Below are positions 41,920 through 50,250 of a stretch of 64,000 nt of DNA, one piece after another (the stretch's first letter is position 1; every line of letters starts with the position of its first letter). Below the pieces are notes generated by a model. That model worked only from the letters and a program-made list of their open reading frames with translations. It was not told the DNA's origin and searched no databases. Position numbers and translations under genes: made by a program. The stretch spans positions 744,001-808,000 of the forward strand of contig CP007053.1 in NCBI GenBank assembly GCA_000242935.3. The letters run 5' to 3'. The stretch is from Opitutaceae bacterium TAV5. Its GTDB lineage: Bacteria > Verrucomicrobiota > Verrucomicrobiia > Opitutales > Opitutaceae.

Positions 41920-42372
41920 TTATGTGTCCTTTCTTTCATCCGCCTGAATCTCCCCGATAACCTGCTTGCAGTAGGCGATAAGGCCGCGTCGCAGGTGGCA
42001 CTTCTGGTAGTGCGCGCAAAAGCCCCAAATCCACGGGTTGGCGTCCGAGCATTGCCACAACCAGGCAGTCAGCGTTCCGGATGGGTTATGCGCCTTTCCG
42101 TCCAAATCCTCACAGTAGTTGTCGCGTAAGTACGTCCGGATGATTTCAGCGAGCGTTTCGTAGTTTTCTTCAAATACGTTCCAGTTCCGCCGGGCATCAC
42201 GCAAACACTCGCCGGACCAACGCAGCGCGCATTCCTCGGCGTATGCCTTGCGGTCGCGCCTGACAGGAGAGTTCACCGGCGCGGGCGCAGGCGGGACGCC
42301 GGGGAGAGCGATTGTCAGTTGCCCGGTGCTCGCCGCTTTCATGCACCATTCTTTGGATACGTGGAATTTCAT
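41920..42372 (-). CDS. Hypothetical protein
   Basis: 150 aa from ATG 42372, one base after the upstream stop (TGACATG). Contains GQLTIALPGVPPAPAPVNSP and a Cys/Trp-rich C-terminus (LWQCSDANPWIWGFCAHYQKC). No family recognised. Confidence 0.55.
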   Translation of the reverse strand: MKFHVSKEWCMKAASTGQLTIALPGVPPAPAPVNSPVRRDRKAYAEECALRWSGECLRDARRNWNVFEENYETLAEIIRTYLRDNYCEDLDGKAHNPSGTLTAWLWQCSDANPWIWGFCAHYQKCHLRRGLIAYCKQVIGEIQADERKDT

Positions 42373-42373
42373 G

Positions 42374-42607
42374 TCAACGCATGGACTCCGGCAGTTTTTC
42401 TCGGGGCAACCACACGACCAGGCCGACGTGATCGGGCTTGCCTCCGAGAACGGCGCATTTCGCCAGTTGCGATGCTTTCCCCTTGCTGGTCGCAAAGGTG
42501 ATTTCACCGTCGTTTTTCTTCTGCACGACGCGCACAAGAGATTGCTCAAGATTTTGCATCTGGATACATTCGTCGCCGACGTGTTGAATTAGTTCTGACA
42601 GTTTCAT
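42374..42607 (-). CDS. Hypothetical protein
   Basis: 77 aa. Begins MKLSELIQHVGDECIQMQNL and reads like a compact alpha/beta protein. Overlaps the DUF5131 gene by 4 nt. Function unknown. Confidence 0.6.
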   Translation of the reverse strand: MKLSELIQHVGDECIQMQNLEQSLVRVVQKKNDGEITFATSKGKASQLAKCAVLGGKPDHVGLVVWLPREKLPESMR

Positions 42608-43722
42608 GCTTGCACCTCCGGCCTTCCGTTGTGCTCCACGCCGTCGAGGAGGCGCCCGGCGGCTTTCTTGCCGACGCGCACCATGACCGCGCCGCCATTT
42701 GTCCGGTCGCTGTGGTAGCAGTGGACAGAGCCATCAGGCGCGACAATGAAGGCGGGCGGGCTACTAGCACGGCCCTTGCTTGTATCATATTCCTCACCGG
42801 GTAGCGGTTCGCGCCACTCGCCCTGTTGCTTGAAGAAGAACGGTACGTTGGCGGCAGCGCACTGGTCGCGCAAAGAGCGAGCCCATGCCGGGTGCATCGG
42901 GCGTGCGTGCGGTCCGCTCTCGCCACCGCAGATCACCCAATGGATACCGCGGCGCATGAGAGGGAGTCCGTCCTGTATCCCGTATTGCACCAAGTCAGAC
43001 GGGCGCGATGTCCACTCCTCGCCGCCTGATGGGTCGTGCAGGTGGTTGTATAGATCCACCGGGCCGAGCATCGGCTCGACGCTGAGGAAGCGCACGCGGG
43101 CGGGAATCTTGAGCAACTCCGGAATGCGCTTGTCGGCCATGTCCTGGTTCTCGACCGTCGTGCCGATCCAGACGTTGGCAGGGGGTATGCCGCCGCGCAG
43201 CCAGTCGAAGGCCATCCCCCATGTGTCAGACCAGCCTGCTTCCGACATGCCCCTCTTCCCCGCAAGCCCGCAAGCCTGCCCGATACGCTTTTCCCACAAC
43301 TCCGGCCTCTTCGTGAGCAGCTGCCAGTCGAGATGCTGAGTGCGGCGTATCAGGTCGAGCAGGTCAGTCAGCCACTCGACCGGCACCTCCGGATCGAGCC
43401 AGTCGGCGAGTGAGGCACAAAAGACGCGAGGGCGACGCGGAGCGTCAAGATGCCCTCCGTCTGGCCCAAAAGCCATCTTGAGTTCAGACGTCATGGCTTC
43501 CGCAAATCTAGCCGCCTCGCGATCCCATCTGAGCACCTGCCGCCAGTTGGCCTCGCTCGTGCGTTTGCGCGGCTTGCCTTTGCCGAAGCCCGCCGGCGTC
43601 CAGTGCCGGAATGCATCCTGTGCGGCAGCGTAGCAGTGTGCGCAGCCGGGACTGACTTTTGTGCAGCCAATCCACGGGTTAAAGGTGTGGTCGCACCATT
43701 CGATTTTTGTATATTCAGCCAT
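42604..43722 (-). CDS. DUF5131 (Gp37/Gp68) family protein
   Basis: 372 aa. IEWCDHTFNPWIGCTKVSPGCAHCYA carries the Cys cluster of this radical-SAM-like phage family; FLSVEPMLGPVD and WVICGGESGPHARPM are further signatures. A DNA-repair- or base-modification-like role is suspected for the family. RBS AAAAGGA upstream. Confidence 0.9.
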   Translation of the reverse strand: MAEYTKIEWCDHTFNPWIGCTKVSPGCAHCYAAAQDAFRHWTPAGFGKGKPRKRTSEANWRQVLRWDREAARFAEAMTSELKMAFGPDGGHLDAPRRPRVFCASLADWLDPEVPVEWLTDLLDLIRRTQHLDWQLLTKRPELWEKRIGQACGLAGKRGMSEAGWSDTWGMAFDWLRGGIPPANVWIGTTVENQDMADKRIPELLKIPARVRFLSVEPMLGPVDLYNHLHDPSGGEEWTSRPSDLVQYGIQDGLPLMRRGIHWVICGGESGPHARPMHPAWARSLRDQCAAANVPFFFKQQGEWREPLPGEEYDTSKGRASSPPAFIVAPDGSVHCYHSDRTNGGAVMVRVGKKAAGRLLDGVEHNGRPEVQA

Positions 43723-44080
43723 TGGTTGTATCCTTTTTTTCGATTTTCATCCGCTTGATAAATTCATCAGGGAAAAGCACTTCGCGCTTGCTGACCGGCG
43801 CATCACTCCACCTGTCCGTGATCTCGTCGCCGTATTGGTCTGTGGTTGCGCCGCGCGGCTGGGCTTCGTCGGGCAACTCGACCTCGCATCCGCCCTCATC
43901 GCGCACGTATTGGTTCTCGGCGCGCCAGCACTCGGGGTGCTGGTAGTCATGAAAGAAGTCGCCTTCCCATTTCCCCGCGACGGAGACGGCTGCGCTCCCG
44001 ATCTCGATGCGCTTGCCGCACCAGCGACACCGATGGACGCGGCGGGTTTTGGCAATGGGCGTTGTGCTGGAAAAGCTCAT
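43715..44080 (-). CDS. Hypothetical zinc-finger protein
   Basis: 121 aa. RCRWCGKRIEIGS ... FFHDYQHPECW gives a CxxC...HxxxC site. Acidic rest. Unknown role. Confidence 0.6.
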   Translation of the reverse strand: MSFSSTTPIAKTRRVHRCRWCGKRIEIGSAAVSVAGKWEGDFFHDYQHPECWRAENQYVRDEGGCEVELPDEAQPRGATTDQYGDEITDRWSDAPVSKREVLFPDEFIKRMKIEKKDTTNG

Positions 44081-44418
44081 TGGTTTTTCCCTTCGTATGT
44101 ATCCAAAAGTTCGAGCAGTTGTGTGTATGTGATCATTACAAGCTCCTCTCCGTCGCCGCCCGACTGGTCGCGCGCACTCTCGCGGATGGCTTTCAGCGTC
44201 TCGGGGTGCATCCGGTAGCGGCGACTCGCGGGCGGGAGCATCCGGAGCGCATGCACGGCGTCGTCCATGTGCCCGAGTTGCACGAGATGGTGGATGCGCA
44301 GGACTCTTTTTGTGTCAGGCATGTCGATCACCTGCCCATGCATGAGGCGGTTGACCTCGTCGATGTGCTTGAGAGTCACGCGGCGGTTGTCATGCGGAAT
44401 TGTTACGCGGTCGGTCAT
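44077..44418 (-). CDS. Hypothetical protein
   Basis: 113 aa. Helical, with LRIHHLVQLGHMDDAVHALRML and a C-terminal acidic helix. 4-nt overlaps both sides. No family recognised. Confidence 0.55.
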   Translation of the reverse strand: MTDRVTIPHDNRRVTLKHIDEVNRLMHGQVIDMPDTKRVLRIHHLVQLGHMDDAVHALRMLPPASRRYRMHPETLKAIRESARDQSGGDGEELVMITYTQLLELLDTYEGKNQ

Positions 44419-44810
44419 AGCCCGTTTTCCTCCGCTCTGAGGTCGCGCATGTATTCATCCATCGCCTTCTTGTAGTCGTAGCTTGGGCGGAAATGGATTT
44501 CCTCGATCTGGCCATCAAAGCCTTCTGCATCGAACACGCGGGTTGGCCCCTGGTAGATAGCCGCGAGCGTGCAGGCCGGGCAAAAGTCTGCCGCTTTTTC
44601 AACTTCCTTGACCCTCTCGGCCTCGTTACTCGCATCGACGCCTTCAAGCAGCGCAACCAACTCCGGGCGCGGCCACTGCGACTGGCAAATTGAGCAACGG
44701 CGCTCAGGATTTTTGAAGCATCGCGCCTCGTGATCGCGGATCGCGTCGGCCCGGCAACCGCTTTTGCCGCAATGCTCGCATTTGTAGCGCCAGCATTTAT
44801 ATTTCTTCAT
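44415..44810 (-). CDS. Hypothetical multi-zinc protein
   Basis: 131 aa from ATG 44810. Three Cys clusters: CEHCGKSGC...HEARC, CSICQSQW and FCPACTLA. Likely binds two or more zinc ions; DNA or protein binding. Confidence 0.6.
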   Translation of the reverse strand: MKKYKCWRYKCEHCGKSGCRADAIRDHEARCFKNPERRCSICQSQWPRPELVALLEGVDASNEAERVKEVEKAADFCPACTLAAIYQGPTRVFDAEGFDGQIEEIHFRPSYDYKKAMDEYMRDLRAEENGL

Positions 44811-45202
44811 GCTTCGGCCCTCCATGCGAACGGCAACGGCTCCGGAAGCACCCAAAGGTGCCGGATGTTCGCCACGTTTACCACGTCTCTGTCGGGTGGA
44901 AAAATCTCGACGGCCTGCCGGTCGCCGAAGCCCACTGCTGCCTTGATCCGCTGCAACTCATCCCAGGTGATGCCGTCGCGCCATCTGCCGTCGCGGTCGA
45001 TGTCGGTGCGGTTGACCGACAGCCGGACAACGCCACCCGTCTCGGCGAATGCTTGCACGAGGTAGTGCCGGTTGCGATACGCAGTGATCATGTTCGACTG
45101 TTTTAGCGGCCATTCCGATCGCGGGATCACCACGAAATCCAGGCCATATCTCGCGTTCTCCGATTTGAGCGCGGAGCGTTTTATGCGGAGGTCCGGGCTC
45201 AT
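44807..45202 (-). CDS. DUF7694-like phage protein
   Basis: 131 aa. RWRDGITWDELQRIKAAVGFGD and VVNVANIRHLWVLPEP are the recognisable core of a widespread small phage protein family of unknown function. Confidence 0.7.
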   Translation of the reverse strand: MSPDLRIKRSALKSENARYGLDFVVIPRSEWPLKQSNMITAYRNRHYLVQAFAETGGVVRLSVNRTDIDRDGRWRDGITWDELQRIKAAVGFGDRQAVEIFPPDRDVVNVANIRHLWVLPEPLPFAWRAEA

Positions 45203-45966
45203 GCTGTAATCCTCCTAAACTCGTACCGGAAAACCCACGGATTTGGGCATACGTAGCAGGGTTTACCTCGATTGATGCGTATCTCAGCTACTCCGTCGAA
45301 TGGATAGCTGACGTAATGCGCAGGCTTCCCGTCTTCCCCAAGGACAGGCTCCGGCTTGGCGTTGATACTGTTCCACAGGACGCGAAAAGCCTCAATCGGA
45401 GACTCCTCCCATTCGGCGTCAGAAAAACCTCGATACACAGTCGGCTCGGGGACGTGTGGCAAATGCGGTTCGTCTCCCCACCCCGTGAAATTCTCTTCTT
45501 GAAGCCCCTCGCGGATCGCATCCGCATCCCTGATGTGCTGCAACCGCTCGGCGTGAACGCTGACAATTTCCAGTATCGGCATGAGCCCGCGCAGGTGGTC
45601 CGGGAGGAAGCGACCGGGGCGGGATTTGCCTAGGTATTCCGACTTCGGCTCGCCCATGCCAGAATGCCAGAAGTCGGCGAACGGATGGGTTGCCTCTTCC
45701 AGCGTGATCTCCCTCGGCTTGAGGTGGTCAAACCCCTTGCTTACCGCCCACGTCGCGAGCATGGCGACGCGCTCGCCGGGACGATATGCGGACCGGATGT
45801 CACACCAGCGGTTATCCTCCGACAACTGCCGGGCGAAAAATTCGCCTGCCAAATGACGAATGATGCCGCCGCCCTCTGGCTGCGGATTGATGATCCGCCG
45901 CGTGACCGTCTTGCGGCCCTGCATCACGGCGACCGCCATCGGGGGAGAAAATGGCATCCCTTTCAC
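45199..45966 (-). CDS. ASCH-like phage protein
   Basis: 255 aa. PFSPPMAVAVMQGRKTVTRRI at the start and ILEIVSVHAERLQHIRDADAIREG match phage ASCH/PUA-like proteins. RNA binding is expected for the fold; role in phage unknown. Confidence 0.75.
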   Translation of the reverse strand: MKGMPFSPPMAVAVMQGRKTVTRRIINPQPEGGGIIRHLAGEFFARQLSEDNRWCDIRSAYRPGERVAMLATWAVSKGFDHLKPREITLEEATHPFADFWHSGMGEPKSEYLGKSRPGRFLPDHLRGLMPILEIVSVHAERLQHIRDADAIREGLQEENFTGWGDEPHLPHVPEPTVYRGFSDAEWEESPIEAFRVLWNSINAKPEPVLGEDGKPAHYVSYPFDGVAEIRINRGKPCYVCPNPWVFRYEFRRITA

Positions 45967-46217
45967 TGTGCACCCCCTTCCGTCAGCTTGGCCTTTGCCT
46001 TCTTCCGCTCCTCTTCGCCGATGCTGTAAAGCTGGAAGAAGTCATCGATCGCAGCCGTCTCGCCGCCGTAGTAACGCTTCGCGGCTTCTTCGAGATGCTC
46101 ATACATCTGGCCGCGCATGTAACGCAGCCCCTTGTTCTCGCGGCGCTTCGTAGCCAAGACGCCCTCCCCACTTACCACGAATCCCTTGCGGTCAGGTGCA
46201 AAAATTACCGTGCTCAT
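45963..46217 (-). CDS. Hypothetical protein
   Basis: 84 aa. Basic-helical (RRENKGLRYMRGQMYEHLEEAAKRYYG). 4-nt overlaps. Unknown role. Confidence 0.55.
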   Translation of the reverse strand: MSTVIFAPDRKGFVVSGEGVLATKRRENKGLRYMRGQMYEHLEEAAKRYYGGETAAIDDFFQLYSIGEEERKKAKAKLTEGGAQ

Positions 46218-46591
46218 TGTAGTGCCTCCATCATTTCGACCTTCCGGTTGTGTTCATTTCGCAGGAGCCAAGTACGAAATGATTCGCCCGTGTCCTGCCT
46301 TAGAAATTGCTGATAACGTTCTGCCGAGCGACTCCGCTTCGGCGGCTTCGGTGACTGCAACGCCACCGCGTCAATGCCTGCCTGCGTTACCGAGAAACCG
46401 TGGTCGCCGCCGTAAATTTCCCTCGCGCCGTGATCGATCATCAGTCCGGCGTCCGCGAGGGCCCGGCAGTCAGCGAAATCATCGCTGCCGGGGCCGGTCA
46501 CAAAGCGGTTTCGATACTGTGTCCCCTGCCCGTATTTATCGACGCCGAGCGAGTGCTGGAGGATGTGGAGTTGTTTGGGTGAAAGAGTCAT
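46214..46591 (-). CDS. Hypothetical protein
   Basis: 125 aa from ATG 46591. SPKQLHILQHSLGVDKYGQG and NRFVTGPGSDDFADCRALAD are typical of a small early phage protein that I know only as hypothetical. Confidence 0.6.
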   Translation of the reverse strand: MTLSPKQLHILQHSLGVDKYGQGTQYRNRFVTGPGSDDFADCRALADAGLMIDHGAREIYGGDHGFSVTQAGIDAVALQSPKPPKRSRSAERYQQFLRQDTGESFRTWLLRNEHNRKVEMMEALQ

Positions 46592-46899
46592 ATTTTCCTT
46601 TTTTGTGATCTGCGAATTCCCGCCTGTCTTATTATCTTGGATACCGTCGGTTGCGATGTCCCGGTAGCGATAGCGATTTCCTTTTGGTGGCAACCCTCGC
46701 GCCCCATAGAAACAATCGTTGCCACAACATCTGGCGGAGTGGTGTAGCGGGCCATGCCGCACCGATGGGCGTTTGTCGGCGCGTGGCCTTCGCCGGTGTG
46801 CTCGGCATCCCACACCGCCCGGACCTGCTTTGCGACCATGCCGGGCAGCAAGCCGATCCACTTCGCGCCACAGGTGCAGTAAAGCCGGAGGTCTGTCAC
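46588..46899 (-). CDS. Small HTH protein
   Basis: 103 aa. N-terminal CTCGAKWIG (possible metal site) and a resolvase-type HTH near the end (KEIAIATGTSQPTVSKIIRQAGI). Probable DNA-binding protein. Confidence 0.65.
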   Translation of the reverse strand: MTDLRLYCTCGAKWIGLLPGMVAKQVRAVWDAEHTGEGHAPTNAHRCGMARYTTPPDVVATIVSMGREGCHQKEIAIATGTSQPTVSKIIRQAGIRRSQKRKI

Positions 46900-47318
46900 G
46901 GCTCCTCCCTCCCCGGCATCCGGTGCGGGTTGAGCGCCGCATCGAGGCGACGCGCCAGGTCGTCGGATTTCCCCTTCTCCTTTCCGAGAAGTATCAAGAG
47001 ATTCAAGACTTCTTCGGTAAGAATGCGGAGGGCGATGTCGCGTGACGCTTCCCTGTCGCGTCGATAGTGGTCAAGATCGGTCTGTATTTCGACGATTCGA
47101 TGCGAATCGCCACGGGCAATCGCCCGAGAAAGCGCCATTGCGCAGCCGACGGCATTCGTGAAGTTGGCCGTCTCGGGGTCAACGATCACGACCTTGCGCC
47201 GGGCGAGATTGGTTTTGAGCGCGGAAACGTCGTCAGGCTCGACGCCGACGACGGCGCGGCAAATGTGCGTCTCGGGATCGGTGCCGATGGCGAGGACTTG
47301 GCCTGGTAGGATTGTCAT
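46896..47318 (-). CDS. Hypothetical protein
   Basis: 140 aa. N-terminal beta part and C-terminal helices (ALRILTEEVLNLLILLGKEKG). Unknown role. 4-nt overlaps. Confidence 0.55.
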   Translation of the reverse strand: MTILPGQVLAIGTDPETHICRAVVGVEPDDVSALKTNLARRKVVIVDPETANFTNAVGCAMALSRAIARGDSHRIVEIQTDLDHYRRDREASRDIALRILTEEVLNLLILLGKEKGKSDDLARRLDAALNPHRMPGREEP

Positions 47319-47629
47319 GACGCGTCCTCCCTGTAGCGCACCTTGGTGAACGGCGTTTTGCCGATGTAGCTGTTGCTGGTCGCGACACAGGCGTTATCAC
47401 CCTCTCGCCCGACAAGCACTCCGGGGAAATCCTTATATTCGCCGCCTTGCTGATAGAACGATGCAATTACGCGCGTCCCCGGAGGGAATGCCTCGTCGAA
47501 ACATTGGCATGCTTTGCTGTACCATCCGCTCGCCTGCCCTTCGGCTCTGCGTTCGGCCGCAAGCCATTCATCGCGCTTTTCCAGCGCGAAGCGAAGCTGG
47601 CTGATGGATACGGACTGTTGTGCAGTCAT
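47315..47629 (-). CDS. Hypothetical protein
   Basis: 104 aa. Helical start, then an SH3-like strand region (FPPGTRVIASFYQQGGEYKD). GTAACGAAAGGACAACTAC precedes the ATG and contains both the recurring GTAAC motif and an AAAGGA ribosome site. Confidence 0.6.
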   Translation of the reverse strand: MTAQQSVSISQLRFALEKRDEWLAAERRAEGQASGWYSKACQCFDEAFPPGTRVIASFYQQGGEYKDFPGVLVGREGDNACVATSNSYIGKTPFTKVRYREDAS

Positions 47630-47702
47630 GTAGTTGTCCTTTCGTTACTCGGTTCTTTTTTTCGCTGTCCAAAATCCACGCCATCCGCCCGCTTTGCGCG
47701 GA

Positions 47703-48197
47703 TCAGGGCGATGCAGGCGGCGTCGCGCCCTCGCGGGCGCGTGGATTGAAACTTCCGGTGCCATTTGCGCGCCCTCCGCTTGGTGATGCCGAGCGATTCG
47801 AGGACGGCGCGGGCGTCCTGGCGAGGGCGGCTTCAACTAGCTTCCGCGTTTCGCTGTGCTCGTGACACGGAACGAACGGGTTTGCCATTTGCAGCGCTTC
47901 CCGTAGCTCCACCGCCAGCGCCTCTGTGGCGATTTTCACAGACTCAAGACCCTTGTAGAACTCCCAGGCAATCCCGGGCGTTCCTCCAAGAAGGGAGAAC
48001 GTGTCACGCCATTCGCGCAACTCCGCCACCAGCGCCTCAAGCTGCTCGTATGTCGGCTTCGGCTGCACGGGATGTCTCAACGGTCGCGCAATCGGCCCGT
48101 CGTTTATCAGGCTGGCCTCCTCGCGGCGCTCCTGCTCAATCTCCCGTTCCCGCTGCTCGCGGATTTCGTTGTCTCTCGGTTGTGGATACATAGTCAT
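47703..48197 (-). CDS. Hypothetical coiled-coil protein ending in CRISPR-repeat sequence
   Basis: 164 aa from ATG 48197. Glu/Arg-rich helices (REQREREIEQERREEA, LEALVAELREWRDTF). The last 15 codons (FNPRAREGATPPASP) read antisense through the solitary type I-C repeat at 47722-47752, so the natural C-terminus may have been replaced. Function unknown. Confidence 0.55.
   Translation of the reverse strand: MTMYPQPRDNEIREQREREIEQERREEASLINDGPIARPLRHPVQPKPTYEQLEALVAELREWRDTFSLLGGTPGIAWEFYKGLESVKIATEALAVELREALQMANPFVPCHEHSETRKLVEAALARTPAPSSNRSASPSGGRANGTGSFNPRAREGATPPASP
47722..47752 (+). CRISPR. Solitary type I-C CRISPR repeat (candidate RNA anti-CRISPR)
   Basis: 31 bp that begin GTCGCGCCC, have a 4-nt loop TCGC, then GGGCGCG and end TGGATTGAAAC, the type I-C repeat form with its 3' handle. 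Compared with the Pseudomonas I-C repeat I recall, only the loop differs (4 versus 5 nt). No second copy lies at spacer distance on either side and no cas genes are in the window. It lies on the plus strand, opposite to the operon. Confidence 0.85.
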
Positions 48198-48727
48198 GCT
48201 GCGATTTCTTCTTCGATCATTTCCGGCAGGTTTGCCCTCACCAGCGCCTCTGCCATCGGCGGGCACACGCTGTTTCCGCACATGCGAACCTGTGCCGTTC
48301 CGGTGAGTTTGATTTCGGTCAGTCGGCCGGTCTCGGGATCTTCATCCAGTCCGCGGTCGATGATGTAGTTTTCCGGGAAACCTTGCGCCCGGTAGAGTTC
48401 GCGAGGTCGGAGCATCCGCATGCCGATGTCCACGATCACGTAATCGCCCACGCGGGCAAATTCGCCATCGAATTCGACGCCATGCTCACGAAGGAACGCG
48501 GCGACGAAGCGGGCCGTCTCGGTTTCGCCGGGGATGTGTCCGACGGACTCGGGGCGGTTCACGTAAGTGTGTACCCAATACGCGGGCCGATCCTCGTCGG
48601 TGGCGCGCGTGACCTCGACGTGTCCGCCCGGAAATACGATACGGACGCTGGCGGGTTCGCTGTTCTTCCTGCCGCCCGTGATTTCGACAATGGCAACGTC
48701 GCTGCCGGATGGACGGACTAGCTTCAC
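48194..48727 (-). CDS. C-terminal fragment of m5C DNA methyltransferase
   Basis: 177 aa. Residues about 100-172 carry motif IX-X of cytosine-C5 methyltransferases: RPRELYRAQGFPENYI and RMCGNSVCPPMAEALVRANLP. The SAM site (motif I) and the PCQ nucleophile motif IV are absent and no other piece is in the window. Either a fixed fragment with a binding role, one half of a split enzyme, or a remnant. The first 95 residues may be the target recognition part. Confidence 0.8.
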   Translation of the reverse strand: MKLVRPSGSDVAIVEITGGRKNSEPASVRIVFPGGHVEVTRATDEDRPAYWVHTYVNRPESVGHIPGETETARFVAAFLREHGVEFDGEFARVGDYVIVDIGMRMLRPRELYRAQGFPENYIIDRGLDEDPETGRLTEIKLTGTAQVRMCGNSVCPPMAEALVRANLPEMIEEEIAA

Positions 48728-49338
48728 GCCTGCCCTCCCTTCGCGTCGGCCTTTTCGGCGATGACTTTCCAGTCGGTGCTAGCCTTGGTCTTGAGTGCGG
48801 ACTGAATTTCTTTCGGAATGCCAGCCCACCAGGTGCGGAACGCGGCGGTTCCCTCCGTCGCTTTCTCGGCGCCGTATTGCTCGAACTCGGCCAGCTTGTC
48901 GGGATCGATGGCGGAGGGTTGCGCCTCTGTATTCGAAACCGCTTTCCTCTCGGAGGGCATCGGCTCCACGCGGAACGGCTTCCGCTTCCCGCGCGTCTCG
49001 GTGAGCGCGATTTCAAACGGCCCTTCGAGGTGGCTCGCATGTGAAATTCGGATACCGCCCACCTTGTCGCCGCCGAACTTGATCTCGGGTTCACGATAGA
49101 GCACGAGGCGGCGCCCGACGTAATCCTTACCCTCGCTGCCCCACATCGCCACGAGGACACGGCGCATCGACTTGCCCGGCTTGTAGGGATGGCCGTCGTC
49201 GCCCTCATATCGGATGATTACCGGCTGCTCTCGACTGCCCGCCTCGACCGAGGTAATCCTGATCGTGCGCGGACCGGAGATCAGATCATCGCTGTTCATC
49301 TGATCGGACTTCGGAATGATGGTGCTTGCCAAGTTCAT
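48724..49338 (-). CDS. Phage recombination-region protein, unknown
   Basis: 204 aa. STIIPKSDQMNSDDLISGPRTIRI ... YKPGKSMRRVLVAMWG ... FGGDKVGGIRISHASHL is a conserved protein found beside phage exonuclease genes. A single-strand DNA binding or annealing partner is possible by context. Confidence 0.7.
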   Translation of the reverse strand: MNLASTIIPKSDQMNSDDLISGPRTIRITSVEAGSREQPVIIRYEGDDGHPYKPGKSMRRVLVAMWGSEGKDYVGRRLVLYREPEIKFGGDKVGGIRISHASHLEGPFEIALTETRGKRKPFRVEPMPSERKAVSNTEAQPSAIDPDKLAEFEQYGAEKATEGTAAFRTWWAGIPKEIQSALKTKASTDWKVIAEKADAKGGQA

Positions 49339-49362
49339 AATGTCGTGTGCGTGGGGTTAGTG

Positions 49363-50250
49363 TTAACTGGTGGAGATCATATCGGCGTATCTGTTTGCGA
49401 GATACGCTGGCGGGCACGCTTCGAAGGTTTGGCCGAGGTCGCCCAGGGATGGGAAGCGGTCCTCTTTGACCGCGACGCTCCATTCGCGGACCGCCGCCCG
49501 CTGCTCGATGCGGCCAAAGTTTGCCCACTCGTCGGAGAGCACGACGCGGCGCACGGTGTGGGGCGCGCGGTCCTCCACGAAGACAAAAATGAAGCTCATG
49601 CGCCCTCGATATTCGGGGAGCGTCGCCTCCAGTCCGTCGAGGTAATGCGCTGCCTGGATGTCGTAACGAAACTCGGCGATCTTGTTGTTGATCGCGTGGT
49701 CGCTTATGTCGCTAGTGACCTTCCAATCCCAAACGTCGGCGCTGTGTGCGTCGATCATGAGGCGATCGTATCGCGCCCGGCAATACACCTCGCCGCGTTT
49801 CCATACCGCCGTAACCTCCGATTTGCCGTGAGTGGCAAAGGGGGTATTGTCGATTCCGATAGAAGCCTTCTTGCGGACCGCTTCCACGATGGCGTGAGCC
49901 GAATCTAGGTTTTTTTCCAGCACGGCAACCTTGCCTTGCGCCTCGACGCTGGCTTTCCATGCCTGCGCCGCTCCGCCCTTGAAGCTGTCGTAAGTGGCGA
50001 TCTCGAATTCGTCATCGTTGCCGGAGAGCAACGCATGGACAAGCGAGCCGGTATTCATCGCCGGCGTGGCGACCTTGCCCTTCCCGCCGAAACGCGGGTG
50101 CTCAAGCCAGGCGTGGGCGAGCGATTGGCCGATGATCGTGCGGGCAATGCCACTGGACAGCGATGGAAGCGGGCAAGGATCGCTGTGATAGACCTTCGCG
50201 GGCACGCCGTAGTGCAGGCCAACGTCGAGAGGTTTGGGCGCGTCGCTCAT
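49363..50250 (-). CDS. RecE-like exonuclease (PD-(D/E)xK)
   Basis: 295 aa from ATG 50250. LHYGVPAKVYHSDP-type start, SSGIARTII, then nuclease motif ADVWDWKV (DxK) and QAAHYLDGL (QxxxY), as in RecE/exonuclease VIII C-terminal domains. Degrades one strand for recombination with an annealing protein. Confidence 0.88.
   Translation of the reverse strand: MSDAPKPLDVGLHYGVPAKVYHSDPCPLPSLSSGIARTIIGQSLAHAWLEHPRFGGKGKVATPAMNTGSLVHALLSGNDDEFEIATYDSFKGGAAQAWKASVEAQGKVAVLEKNLDSAHAIVEAVRKKASIGIDNTPFATHGKSEVTAVWKRGEVYCRARYDRLMIDAHSADVWDWKVTSDISDHAINNKIAEFRYDIQAAHYLDGLEATLPEYRGRMSFIFVFVEDRAPHTVRRVVLSDEWANFGRIEQRAAVREWSVAVKEDRFPSLGDLGQTFEACPPAYLANRYADMISTS

Noticed and set aside
47645-47865. ORFs on both strands coding SIHAPARARR or SRARGLKLPV peptides
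   Set aside because: These are translations of the type I-C repeat, a known source of false genes.
47641-47865. A full CRISPR array
   Set aside because: Only one repeat is present; no second copy at 60-70 bp on either side and no cas genes.
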